Source: Sphingosinicella sp963974575
GTDB lineage: Bacteria; Pseudomonadota; Alphaproteobacteria; Sphingomonadales; Sphingomonadaceae
Length of the DNA stretch: 64,000 bases
Direction of reading: 5' to 3'
Assembly (NCBI RefSeq): GCF_963974575.1
Contig: NZ_CAXBBQ010000002.1
Span: 62,001 to 126,000, forward strand
The position numbers and the translations under genes were made by a program. Below the pieces are notes generated by a model. That model made no database searches and was not told where the DNA came from. It worked only from the letters and a program-made list of their open reading frames with translations. Every line of letters begins with the position of its first letter. Position 1 is the first letter of the stretch. Of this stretch, positions 8,098 to 16,038 are shown piece after piece.

Positions 8098-8904
8098 ATG
8101 ATTGCATATCTTGATGATCGCAGCGTGCTCCTGGTCTCTGGCGAGGACGTGCGGGGGTTCCTGAACGGGCTTGTTACGAGCGACGTGTCTGAAACGGCGC
8201 TGACGCCGGAAACACCGGTGTGGGCGGGGCTGCTCACCGCCCAGGGCAAGTATATAGCGGACATGATCCTCTACGACGGCGGCGAGGCGGGCATCTTCAT
8301 CGATGTCCACAAAAGCCGCGCCGACGATCTTGCAAAGAAGCTGAGGATGTACCGGCTGCGCCGCGCCATCGACATCGCGCCCTCGCAGCTTCGCGTCTTC
8401 GCGGGCTGGAAGGAACGCGCGCTCTCCCGTCCCCACGATCCCCGCCTCCCCGCGCTCGGCCACCGCTGGCTCGCGGCGGGCGGTTCGGTGGATGCAAGCG
8501 CGGCGGACTGGCACACATGGCGCATCGGGCTCGGCGTGCCCGACACGCCCGACTTTGAGATCGACAAGACCATGTGGCTGGAAACGAACGCCGCCGAGCT
8601 GAACGGGGTGAGTTTTTCGAAGGGCTGCTACGTCGGACAGGAAAACACCGCGCGTATGAACTGGCGCGCCAAGGTGAACAAGCGCTTCCTGCCGGTTATG
8701 CTGGCCGACCCGGTGGGCGAGAATCGCACGATCATGGCCGGAGACCGCGAGGCGGGCACGCTGCGCAGCTTCGCAGGCGCGCACGGTATCGCCTATCTGC
8801 GCGTGGAGTATGCCGACGCGCTGCTCACGCTCGACGGGCATCCGGTCAGCGTGGAATGGCCGGAATGGCTGCCGCGCCCGGCTGAGGGGGAGGACCGAGA
8901 ATGA
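8098..8904 (+). CDS. ygfZ: YgfZ/CAF17-type folate-binding Fe-S assembly protein
   Basis: A 268-residue protein of the YgfZ/GcvT-like family, which uses tetrahydrofolate to help mature or repair certain 4Fe-4S enzymes such as MiaB. The signature KGCYVGQEN is at about residues 175-183, with its essential cysteine intact. The start is typical (VLLVSGEDVRGFLNGLVTSDV), with WAGLLTAQGKYIADM after it. The gene is divergent from the amidohydrolase, with 54 bases between starts. Its stop overlaps the start of a 35-codon gene (ATGA at 8901-8904), so the two are translationally coupled. Confidence 0.88.
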   Translation: MIAYLDDRSVLLVSGEDVRGFLNGLVTSDVSETALTPETPVWAGLLTAQGKYIADMILYDGGEAGIFIDVHKSRADDLAKKLRMYRLRRAIDIAPSQLRVFAGWKERALSRPHDPRLPALGHRWLAAGGSVDASAADWHTWRIGLGVPDTPDFEIDKTMWLETNAAELNGVSFSKGCYVGQENTARMNWRAKVNKRFLPVMLADPVGENRTIMAGDREAGTLRSFAGAHGIAYLRVEYADALLTLDGHPVSVEWPEWLPRPAEGEDRE

Positions 8905-9008
8905 CGAAGAAGAAGCCGCAGCGGATGCGCGACGATCGCAAGCTGCTGTTCATCCTCGGCGTCTGCGGGGTGCTGCTGGCCGCGATGTTCGTGCTGATGT
9001 CGAGCTAA
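8901..9008 (+). CDS. 35-aa single-pass membrane peptide coupled to ygfZ
   Basis: A small open frame starting in the ATGA overlap with ygfZ. The first 14 residues are strongly basic (MTKKKPQRMRDDRK) and are followed by one membrane helix (LLFILGVCGVLLAAMFVLM). This composition and the coupling argue for a real micro-protein with the N-terminus in the cytoplasm. No family is recognised. A perfect terminator-like hairpin begins 11 bases after its stop, consistent with the end of a two-gene transcript. Confidence 0.65.
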   Translation: MTKKKPQRMRDDRKLLFILGVCGVLLAAMFVLMSS

Positions 9009-9019
9009 GCGCGCGCTGA

Positions 9020-9042
9020 CCCTCTCCCCGGCGGGGAGAGGG
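9020..9042. terminator. bidirectional terminator-like hairpin
   Basis: CCCTCTCCCC, a 3-base GGC loop, then GGGGAGAGGG: a perfect 10-bp stem between the convergent ends of the ygfZ pair and valS (stop at 9051). There is no T-run on either side, so intrinsic termination would be weak. The same GC-rich hairpin type is common in alphaproteobacterial intergenic spacers and may act in 3'-end protection. Confidence 0.5.
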
Positions 9043-9050
9043 AGCGGGTG

Positions 9051-11750
9051 TTAGCCCAGCCGCGCCAGCGCTGCCCTGAGCCGCTCCGCCTCGGCAGACT
9101 TCTCCGCATGGTCCGCGCGCGCCTTCTCGACCGCTTCCGGCTTCGCCTTGTCGACAAACGCCGGATTGCCGAGACGCCCCGCGAGACTGTCGCGCTCCTT
9201 CTCCGCCGCCGCCGCGTTCTTTTCGAGACGCACGCGCTCGGCGGCAAGGTCGATGACGCCTTCGAGCGGCAGCACATAAGTCGCCTCGTCGACGACGATC
9301 TGCGCTGCGCCGCCCGCCGGGGCAGGTTCGTGCGAGATGCCCTCGATGCGGGCCAACCGCTCGACCATCGAGCGGTTGGTCTCAAGCCGCGCAACAGTGA
9401 CCGGCGAGCAATCGCGCACGTGCAGAGGCAGCTTCGTGCCCGGGGGTACGCCAAGCTCGGTGCGGCTGGAGCGGATTTCGGAAACGAGCCGGATCAGCCA
9501 GTCGATCTCCGCCGAGGCGGTAGCATCGACCGCGCCGACCTCCACCCACTTCGCGGTGATGAGATCGTGCCCGCCCCGGTCGCCGAGCGCGTGCCAGAGT
9601 TCTTCCGTCACAAACGGCATCACCGGGTGGAGCATGACCAGAATCTGATCGAGCGCCCAGCCCGCAACGGTACGCGTTTCGTCCGCGCCTTCCCCGCCTT
9701 CGGCGAGCACCGGCTTGATGAGTTCGAGATACCAGTCGCAGAAACGGCTCCACGTGAACTGGTAGATCGCGTCCGCATAGGCATCGAAGCGCAGCTCGGC
9801 CATCGCGGTTTCGAGCGCCTGCGCGGTCGCGGCAACCTCGGCGATGATCCAGCGGTTGACGGCGCGCGAGGCGGCGGGCGCCACAATGGCTCGCGAGGCT
9901 TCGATGCCGTTCGACTGGCAGAAACGCGCGGCGTTCCACAGCTTGGTCGCGAAGTTGCGGTAGCCCTCGACCCGGCGCTCGTCCATCTTCACGTCGCGGC
10001 CCTGGCTCTCCATCGCCGCCATGAAGAAGCGCAGCGCATCGGCGCCATATTTGTCGATGAGGCCGAGCGGATCGACGACATTGCCCTTCGACTTCGACAT
10101 CTTCTGTCCGTCCGCCGCGCGGACGAGGCCATGCAGATAGAGCCGCTTCCACGGCACATCGCCCATGAAGTGCAAGCCCTGCATCGCCATGCGCGCATCC
10201 CAGAAGAACAGGATGTCGAAGCCCGAAATGCAGAGATCGTTCGGGTAATGCTTGTTCAGGAGCGGCGCGTCGGCATCGGGCCAGCCGAGCGTCGCGAACG
10301 GCCAGAGCGCGGACGAGAACCACGTGTCGAGGACGTCTTCGTCACGAGTGAGCTTCCTGTTGCCCGCGAGCGTCTGCGCTTCATCTTCAGTTTCCGCGAC
10401 AAAGACGTTTCCGTCCTCGTCGAACCAAGCCGGAATCCGGTGCCCCCACCAGAGCTGGCGGGAGACACACCACGGCTGGATGTTTTCCATCCAATTGAAG
10501 AAGGTCTTTTCCCACGTCTTCGGGACGATCTCGATGGCGCCGCTGCGGACCGCTTCAATGGGCTTTTTCGCCAGTTCCTCGGCATTCACGTACCACTGGT
10601 CGGTGAGCCACGGCTCGATAACCACGCCGCCGCGATCGCCGAAGGGCGTCTGGATCGTGCGCGGTTCGGCGTCGTGCTGCGTTTCCTCGCCGTCTTTGTC
10701 CTTCGAGACATGCGGGATCAGGAAGCCCAGCCCCTTCAACTGCTCGACGACCAGCCCCCGCGCATCGAACCGGTCGAGGCCGAGATATTCGGGCGGAATA
10801 CGGCCGTCCGCCGTCTGCACAACCTTCGCTTCGGCATCGAACATGTTGAGCATGTCGGCGGGCTTGATGCCGGCGCGCTTGCCGACCTCGAAGTCGTTGA
10901 AGTCGTGGCCGGGCGTGATCTTCACCGCGCCGGAGCCGAGTTCGGGGTCGGCGTGTTCGTCGGCGACGATGGGCACGAGGCGGTTCGAAAGCGGCAGTTT
11001 CACGTGCTTGCCGATGACAGCCTTGTAGCGCTCATCGTCGGGATGCACGGCCACCGCCATATCGGCGAGCATCGTTTCCGGGCGCGTCGTGGCCACCTCG
11101 ATGTAATCGCGACCATCGACGAGCGTCGCGCCGTCCGCGAGCGGGTATTTGAAGCGCCAGAAGTGACCCTTCACCTCGCGCGTTTCGACCTCGAGGTCGG
11201 AAATCGCGGTTTTCAGCTTCGGGTCCCAGTTCACCAGCCGCTTGTCGCGGTAAATGAGGCCCTGATTGTAGAGGTCCACGAACACCTTCACGACCGCGCG
11301 CGTGAAGTGCGGGTCCATCGTGAACTGCTCGCGGCTCCAATCCATCGAGCAGCCGAGGCGGCGAAGCTGGCGCGTGATCTGGCCGCCGCTTTCGGCCTTC
11401 CAGTCCCACACCTTCGCGATGAAATCCTCGCGGCTGTAGTTGGTGCGCTTGTCCTGCTTTTCTTCAAGCTGGCGCTCCACCACCATCTGCGTGGCGATGC
11501 CGGCATGATCGGTGCCGACCACCCAGAGCGCATCCTTGCCGCGCAGCCGCTCGTAGCGGACGACGATGTCCTGCAGCGTGTTGTCGAGCGCGTGGCCGAT
11601 ATGGAGGCTGCCCGTGACGTTGGGCGGCGGGTTTACGATCGTGAACGGCGCCGCATCCGGGCGTTCGGGACGGAATTTCCCGTTCTCTTCCCAGTATTTG
11701 TACCAGCGGGCCTCGATTTCGCCCGGCGCGAAGGTTTTTTCGATCGTCAT
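9051..11750 (-). CDS. valS: valyl-tRNA synthetase
   Basis: An 899-residue class-I aminoacyl-tRNA synthetase that charges tRNA-Val. The HIGH signature is in PNVTGSLHIGHAL near residue 45 and the KMSKSKGN loop is near 550. The editing (CP1) domain lies between (GTDHAGIATQM, TTRPETMLADMAVAVHP, GVKITPGHDFND-like block). An anticodon-binding domain and a C-terminal coiled coil (EKNAAAAEKERDSL, ADHAEKSAEAERLRAAL) close the protein. ATG 11750 was chosen because MTIEKTFAPGEIE matches the family start; 12 extra residues upstream are not conserved-looking. It is the last gene of the leftward pcm-tolC-popZ-valS block. Confidence 0.97.
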   Translation of the reverse strand: MTIEKTFAPGEIEARWYKYWEENGKFRPERPDAAPFTIVNPPPNVTGSLHIGHALDNTLQDIVVRYERLRGKDALWVVGTDHAGIATQMVVERQLEEKQDKRTNYSREDFIAKVWDWKAESGGQITRQLRRLGCSMDWSREQFTMDPHFTRAVVKVFVDLYNQGLIYRDKRLVNWDPKLKTAISDLEVETREVKGHFWRFKYPLADGATLVDGRDYIEVATTRPETMLADMAVAVHPDDERYKAVIGKHVKLPLSNRLVPIVADEHADPELGSGAVKITPGHDFNDFEVGKRAGIKPADMLNMFDAEAKVVQTADGRIPPEYLGLDRFDARGLVVEQLKGLGFLIPHVSKDKDGEETQHDAEPRTIQTPFGDRGGVVIEPWLTDQWYVNAEELAKKPIEAVRSGAIEIVPKTWEKTFFNWMENIQPWCVSRQLWWGHRIPAWFDEDGNVFVAETEDEAQTLAGNRKLTRDEDVLDTWFSSALWPFATLGWPDADAPLLNKHYPNDLCISGFDILFFWDARMAMQGLHFMGDVPWKRLYLHGLVRAADGQKMSKSKGNVVDPLGLIDKYGADALRFFMAAMESQGRDVKMDERRVEGYRNFATKLWNAARFCQSNGIEASRAIVAPAASRAVNRWIIAEVAATAQALETAMAELRFDAYADAIYQFTWSRFCDWYLELIKPVLAEGGEGADETRTVAGWALDQILVMLHPVMPFVTEELWHALGDRGGHDLITAKWVEVGAVDATASAEIDWLIRLVSEIRSSRTELGVPPGTKLPLHVRDCSPVTVARLETNRSMVERLARIEGISHEPAPAGGAAQIVVDEATYVLPLEGVIDLAAERVRLEKNAAAAEKERDSLAGRLGNPAFVDKAKPEAVEKARADHAEKSAEAERLRAALARLG

Positions 11751-11797
11751 GTGCGTCCCTTTGCCAGCGATGCTGCGATGCGGCAAGCGGAGGGTCG

Positions 11798-12211
11798 CTA
11801 CTTGCGTGTGATGCGGGCGATCTCGCGCGCGACCATCTGCTCGACGATCTCGGGGAGGTTGGCATCGAGCCAGGACTTCAGCATCGGCTGCAGCATCTCG
11901 CGGACGAGACCTTCGAGCGTTTCCGGCCCCGTCCCGTCGCCGTGCAAACGCATGGACGAGAGCGCCGAGAAACTTTCCGACGCTTTCGCCAGAACCTGTT
12001 CGGAAACCGTGGACTGCGCTGCTTCCGAAAGCTCCAGCACCGCTGACGGCTCGGCCTCGAACCGCGCGCCGGTGTCGTCCAGCGGTTCATCCTCGTCGTC
12101 GAAGTCGGGTTCCGGCTCCGGCTCGCGCACGCGCTCGCCGTCATCCTCCGCGATAATGCGGCGGATCGACGCGAGGATTTCCTCCATCGTGGGTTCGGGC
12201 TTGCCTGCCAT
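11798..12211 (-). CDS. popZ: PopZ family (DUF2497) polar organising protein
   Basis: A 137-residue protein with the three-part layout of PopZ: an N-terminal helix with the signature MEEILASIRRIIAEDD (residues 9-24), an acidic proline-rich disordered middle (EPEPEPDFDDEDEP, about 30-50), and C-terminal oligomerisation helices (LEGLVREMLQPMLKSWLDANLPEIVEQMVAREI, about 98-130). In Caulobacter, PopZ self-assembles at the cell poles and tethers ParB-parS and signalling proteins. The linker here is shorter than in Caulobacter. It lies between tolC and valS, the usual alphaproteobacterial neighbourhood. Confidence 0.9.
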   Translation of the reverse strand: MAGKPEPTMEEILASIRRIIAEDDGERVREPEPEPDFDDEDEPLDDTGARFEAEPSAVLELSEAAQSTVSEQVLAKASESFSALSSMRLHGDGTGPETLEGLVREMLQPMLKSWLDANLPEIVEQMVAREIARITRK

Positions 12212-12251
12212 ATGTGCGATTTAGCGCCAATCGCCGGGCGTTGTCACGCGG

Positions 12252-13697
12252 CTACTGCTGGACACTCGGCGGAACCGGCGGTCCCATCGTGTCCGGCGCC
12301 CTCACCTGCGTCGTCACGGGCTGCCTGTCGCCAGGTGCCCAGTCCACCCAGTGCCGCTTCGCCTGCGCCGTATAGGCCTCTGGGCGATAGACCTCGACCG
12401 GCAGGTCAAGGTCGTCCGCCTCGGCGCGGCCCACAGTGGCGAGCAGCGCATACGCGGCCACGAACGCATCGCGCTCGGCACGCACGAGGGTGACGCGCGC
12501 GTCGAGCAACTCCTGCTCGGCATTCAGCACATCAAGGATATCGCGCGAGCCGACCTCGTTCTCGGCGCGCGTGCCTTCAAGCGCGAGTTCGTTGGCGCTG
12601 ACCTGAATCTTGGCCGATTCGATCGTCGAGCGGGCACTTTGCAGGTTTTCCCAGGCCTGACGCGCGCTTTCGATCGTGTCACGTTCGGCGGAAAGCGCGT
12701 TCTGCTCGGCCTGCGAAAAGCGCGCCTGCGCCTCCCGGATGCGCGAACCCTGCACGCCCGCCTGGAAGATCGGCAGCGTCAGCGTCGCGCCGATGTTCTG
12801 CGTATAATCGATACCGCTGGTGCGTACGCCCGCGCCCGCAGCGGAAAGGCCGCGGAAGTTCGTGTAACCGACGCCGAAGGTCGCATCGACGCTCGGCAGG
12901 CGCGCGCCCTTCTGCACGCGAACGTCCTGACGCGCGGCTTCCTGCTCGGACTTCGCGGCGAGCATGAACGGGCTGTCGGCAAGCGCGAGGTCGATCGCCT
13001 GCTGCTGCGTGCCGGGAATGATCGGCGGCAGCTGCGGCTGCTCAAGGTTCTCAGGCGCGCGGCCCACGACGCGTTCGTAGGTCGCGCGCGCATTCGCAAG
13101 GTTGCCGAGTGCGGCGATGTTCTGGCTGCGCGCGAGCGCGAGGCGTGCATCGCTCTGTGCAACGTCCGTACGGGTCAGGTCGCCGACTTCGAAACGGTCG
13201 TTCGATGCCTGCAACTGGCGTTCCAGCACGCGCACCTGGTTCGAAGTGAGATCCACTTCGGCCTGCAGGCGCAGCACATCCATATAGGCGACGACGGTAT
13301 CGAAAATCGTCTGGTTCTCAGTCCCGCGAAGCTGTTCGCGGCCCGCAATCTCGCGGTTCTTCGCGGCCTTGAGACCGGCCTGCAGACGGCCGCCGCGATA
13401 AACGGGCTGCGAGAGCTGCACGCCGACCGTGACAAGACGGCTCATGTCGTTGAAACGGCCCGGCCCGGTGGTTTCCTGATTGAGCGCGGCCTGCGCCCCA
13501 ACGGTGGGACGGAACTCGCCGAGCTGCTGCACGACACCTTCGGACACCGCCTGCTGGCCCGCACGGGCGCCCGCAAGCACGGGGTTGTTGGCATAAGCGG
13601 CGGCCATCGCGTCGCGGAGGCTTTCCGCCGCCGCCGGTGTTGCCACAAGCGCAGCGAGCGCCGCGCCCCCCATCAGAACGAAAAACCTGCCACCCAT
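12252..13697 (-). CDS. tolC: TolC-family outer membrane efflux protein
   Basis: A 481-residue outer-membrane channel of type-I secretion and RND efflux systems. The signal peptide ends ATPAAAES near residue 25. TolC-like repeats follow: SLRDAMAAAYANNPVLAGAR, then coiled coils such as VDLTSNQVRVLERQLQASNDRFEVGDLTRTDV and the second-half equivalent NELALEGTRAENEVGSRDILDVLNAEQELLDARV. The start is ATG 13697 (MGGRFFVLMGG). Longer readings upstream are arginine-rich and overlap pcm. It lies 10 bases after pcm, so the two share an mRNA. No inner-membrane partner is in the window, which suggests it serves several pumps. Confidence 0.92.
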   Translation of the reverse strand: MGGRFFVLMGGAALAALVATPAAAESLRDAMAAAYANNPVLAGARAGQQAVSEGVVQQLGEFRPTVGAQAALNQETTGPGRFNDMSRLVTVGVQLSQPVYRGGRLQAGLKAAKNREIAGREQLRGTENQTIFDTVVAYMDVLRLQAEVDLTSNQVRVLERQLQASNDRFEVGDLTRTDVAQSDARLALARSQNIAALGNLANARATYERVVGRAPENLEQPQLPPIIPGTQQQAIDLALADSPFMLAAKSEQEAARQDVRVQKGARLPSVDATFGVGYTNFRGLSAAGAGVRTSGIDYTQNIGATLTLPIFQAGVQGSRIREAQARFSQAEQNALSAERDTIESARQAWENLQSARSTIESAKIQVSANELALEGTRAENEVGSRDILDVLNAEQELLDARVTLVRAERDAFVAAYALLATVGRAEADDLDLPVEVYRPEAYTAQAKRHWVDWAPGDRQPVTTQVRAPDTMGPPVPPSVQQ

Positions 13698-13707
13698 TCG
13701 CCCGCTC

Positions 13708-14370
13708 CTAGAACTCGAAAACCCGCGGCCGCTCGAAACCCTTGAGCCGTGGTGCGCCCGCTTCGAGCAGACGCGTCCAGCCGACATGCCCGCCCGAAAC
13801 ACGGCCCACCGCAACACTCGGTGCCGCGCCGCGCTCGGCGAGCACAGCCGCGATGCACCCACCGTCGCGGACCTGCGCGACGAGCGCGTCAGGTACATCC
13901 TCGACCTCGCCCTCGATCAGCAGCACATCATACGGCGCGCCCTCGGCGCAGCCCTCGGCAAGCGGCCCTTCGACGACGCTGACGTTGGAAACGCCCGTCT
14001 TGGAGATTGCGGAAGACGCGCGGCGCACCAGCGTCGCATCGTCCTCGACAAGCGTGACGTGCGCGCACAGCCGCGCGAGGATCGAGGCCGAATAGCCCGT
14101 GCTGCCGCCCACGATGAGCGCGCGCTCCGTCGGCGCCACTTCAAGCGCGGACATCAGCAGGCAGCCGACGAGCGGCGCGGGGATCGCGCGGCCAGGGACG
14201 ACCTCAAGCGCCTCGTCCAGATAGGCAAGCGAGGAGAGTTCGGCGGGAACATACATCTCGCGCGGCACATATTTGATGGCGGCGATGAGATTGGGCTCGA
14301 CGATGCCGTTCGGACGCAGCTGGCTGTCGATCATCGCGCTGCGCATCTTCCTGAAGTCCGGCAATTTCAC
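13708..14370 (-). CDS. pcm: protein-L-isoaspartate O-methyltransferase-like protein
   Basis: A 220-residue protein of the PCMT fold. N-terminal signatures are MRSAMIDSQLRPNGIVEPNLI and VPREMYVP. The SAM-binding loop is IVGGSTGYSASILARL near residue 85, followed by VTLVEDDATLV. True repair enzymes have a GxGxG-like loop and more conserved substrate-side residues; here the loop reads GGSTGY. This TolC-linked subgroup may therefore act on another substrate. An inverted repeat lies 31-50 bases upstream of the start codon. Confidence 0.8.
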   Translation of the reverse strand: MKLPDFRKMRSAMIDSQLRPNGIVEPNLIAAIKYVPREMYVPAELSSLAYLDEALEVVPGRAIPAPLVGCLLMSALEVAPTERALIVGGSTGYSASILARLCAHVTLVEDDATLVRRASSAISKTGVSNVSVVEGPLAEGCAEGAPYDVLLIEGEVEDVPDALVAQVRDGGCIAAVLAERGAAPSVAVGRVSGGHVGWTRLLEAGAPRLKGFERPRVFEF

Positions 14371-14400
14371 GGGCTTCGCGTCCTCCTGAACCTGTTCCTG

Positions 14401-14420
14401 GTGTTATATATAAATAACAC
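14401..14420. promoter_or_regulatory. 20-bp perfect dyad upstream of pcm-tolC
   Basis: GTGTTAT, six bases, then ATAACAC: a perfect 7-bp dyad in an AT-rich patch of otherwise GC-rich sequence, 31 bases upstream of the pcm start codon on the - strand. Its position is right for an operator overlapping the promoter of the pcm-tolC-popZ-valS transcript. Dyads of this size are typical of MarR- or TetR-type repressors, but the protein is not identified. Confidence 0.5.
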
Positions 14421-14623
14421 ACCAAATTTGCAAGCCGCCGCCCGCCTGGGGCGCGGCGCGGCCGCTTCCGGCTTTAAGAGTTTCGCGCGGCAACGCCAAG
14501 GCGGAAAGTCAGCGCCTGTCCATTCCTGTGCGCCTTCTGTCGAAAGGCAACACCGAAGCGGCGTTTACAGAGGCATTTACACCAGCACCGACGATGGTCT
14601 AGAGAGCGCGCCTCCCGCATCGA

Positions 14624-14697
14624 GGCCCGATGGCGGAGTGGTTACGCAGAGGACTGCAAATCCTTGCACGCCGGTTCGATTCCGGCTCGGGCCTCCA
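14624..14697 (+). tRNA. tRNA-Cys (GCA)
   Basis: A 74-base cloverleaf. The acceptor stem GGCCCGA pairs with TCGGGCC, followed by discriminator T and an encoded CCA. The anticodon loop CTGCAAA holds GCA, and the T arm is GCCGGTTCGATTCCGGC. It stands between the divergent pcm and serine hydrolase genes. No leftover integrase or att duplication is visible beside it. Confidence 0.95.
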
Positions 14698-14860
14698 GAC
14701 TTCCCCACGCCTCCGCATTTCGTCCGTCGGGAACGCGCGCGTCTCTTGCAGTTCATGGAAATGAATTTCCATTAGCCAACTCATTCAGGTTGAATTTTTC
14801 CATTCAGGACATGCAATATCCTGAATGGCGAATCGCCGAGGGGATGGGAGTTCACGACGG

Positions 14861-16036
14861 ATGATAAATCGGAAAGTCTTTCGCTGGCTGGGTGTGGCGC
14901 CAGTCGTCCTGCTGCTCGCGCACGCCGCCCCTCTTCCCGCCGCAGCCGAAAGCGCGACGCGCATCACCGCGAGCAAGGCGGCGACCGCCGGGATCGACAA
15001 GGTGATGGCGGACGGGATCGCCAGCGGAAAAATCGCCGGCGGCTCCGTGGGCGTGATGAAGGACGGCAAGATCGTCTTCCTGAAAGGCTACGGCTACTCC
15101 GACCTTGAAGACGGGCAGACGGTGAAGGCGGATACGATCTTCCGCATCGGCTCGATCACCAAGCAGTTCACATCCGCAATGCTGATGATGCTCGTGGAGC
15201 GCGGGCAGCTTTCGCTCAGCGACCCGATCAGCAAGTACTTCCCCGATTTCCCGAAGGCCGACGGCATCACCGTTAGGCACCTGCTCAACCACACGTCGGG
15301 CATCCACAGCTATACCGACAAGAACTTCGCATCGCGCGGATGGCGTGCGCACGACACGAACGAGATGGTCTCCTACATCGCGGGGCAGGACAATCTCACC
15401 GACTTCGCGGTTGGCGAAGATTATCGCTACAACAATTCAGCCTATGTGCTGGCAGCCGCGATCGTCGAGAAGCTCACGGGCAAGCCGTATGGCGTCGCGC
15501 TTGAAGAGATGATCACCAAGCCGCTCGGCCTCAACGACACGGCTTATGACGACGAGCGCGCGATCGTTCCGCGCCGCGCCAAAGGTTATGACCTGCTGAA
15601 CGACAAGCTCGCCAATCCCCTGCCGCTTTCGGTGAGCGTGGCGCACGGCGCCGGCGCGATGCGCTCGACCGCGGCGGACATGCTGCGCTGGCAGGATGCA
15701 CTGTTCTCCGGCAAGGTCGTGAAGCCCGAAAGCCTCGCACTGATGATCGAACCCTCGAAGCTGAAGGACGGGCGCCTGACGAGCGCGGTGAGCAAGTCCT
15801 TCCCGAGCGGCCCGCCGCCGCTGGAATACGGCCTCGGCCTCGCCGTGGGCGAGCGTGACGGTCGCCGTATCGTAGGCCATGGCGGCGCCATCAACGGCTT
15901 CAATGCGGCGCTCTACACCTACCCGGACGAGAAGACGGCCATCGTCCTTCTCGTCAACACCCAGGGCGGCGCCAACCAGCGCTATTATGACGTGGCGAAA
16001 GCATGGTTCGAAGGCAACGGCGGAGCGAAGAAGTGA
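14861..16036 (+). CDS. secreted serine hydrolase, class C beta-lactamase/DD-peptidase fold
   Basis: A 391-residue exported protein of the beta-lactamase-related family. The signal peptide is at residues 1-30 (VVLLLAHAAPLPAAAES). The three active-site elements are all present: SxxK as SITK near residue 99, YxN as YNN in DYRYNNSAY near 189, and HGG in VGHGGAIN near 335 in place of KTG. Such proteins are often peptidases or esterases rather than antibiotic-resistance enzymes. ATG 14861 follows GACGG. A start at 14825 would put a charged stretch before the signal. The next gene begins 2 bases after the stop, so the two are one operon. Confidence 0.87.
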   Translation: MINRKVFRWLGVAPVVLLLAHAAPLPAAAESATRITASKAATAGIDKVMADGIASGKIAGGSVGVMKDGKIVFLKGYGYSDLEDGQTVKADTIFRIGSITKQFTSAMLMMLVERGQLSLSDPISKYFPDFPKADGITVRHLLNHTSGIHSYTDKNFASRGWRAHDTNEMVSYIAGQDNLTDFAVGEDYRYNNSAYVLAAAIVEKLTGKPYGVALEEMITKPLGLNDTAYDDERAIVPRRAKGYDLLNDKLANPLPLSVSVAHGAGAMRSTAADMLRWQDALFSGKVVKPESLALMIEPSKLKDGRLTSAVSKSFPSGPPPLEYGLGLAVGERDGRRIVGHGGAINGFNAALYTYPDEKTAIVLLVNTQGGANQRYYDVAKAWFEGNGGAKK

Positions 16037-16038
16037 AA

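Noticed and set aside
9048..12224. Very long open frame on the + strand opposite valS and popZ
   Set aside because: Its sequence is arginine- and histidine-rich without any family pattern; the - strand carries complete ValS and PopZ signatures. Long antisense frames are common in GC-rich DNA.
13708..14370. pcm as a standard protein-repair enzyme
   Set aside because: The fold is right, but the SAM loop and linkage to tolC differ from true repair enzymes, so the specific function was left open.
14624..14697. tRNA-Cys as an integration site of a genomic island
   Set aside because: No integrase, no repeat of the tRNA 3' end, and no composition change follows within the window.
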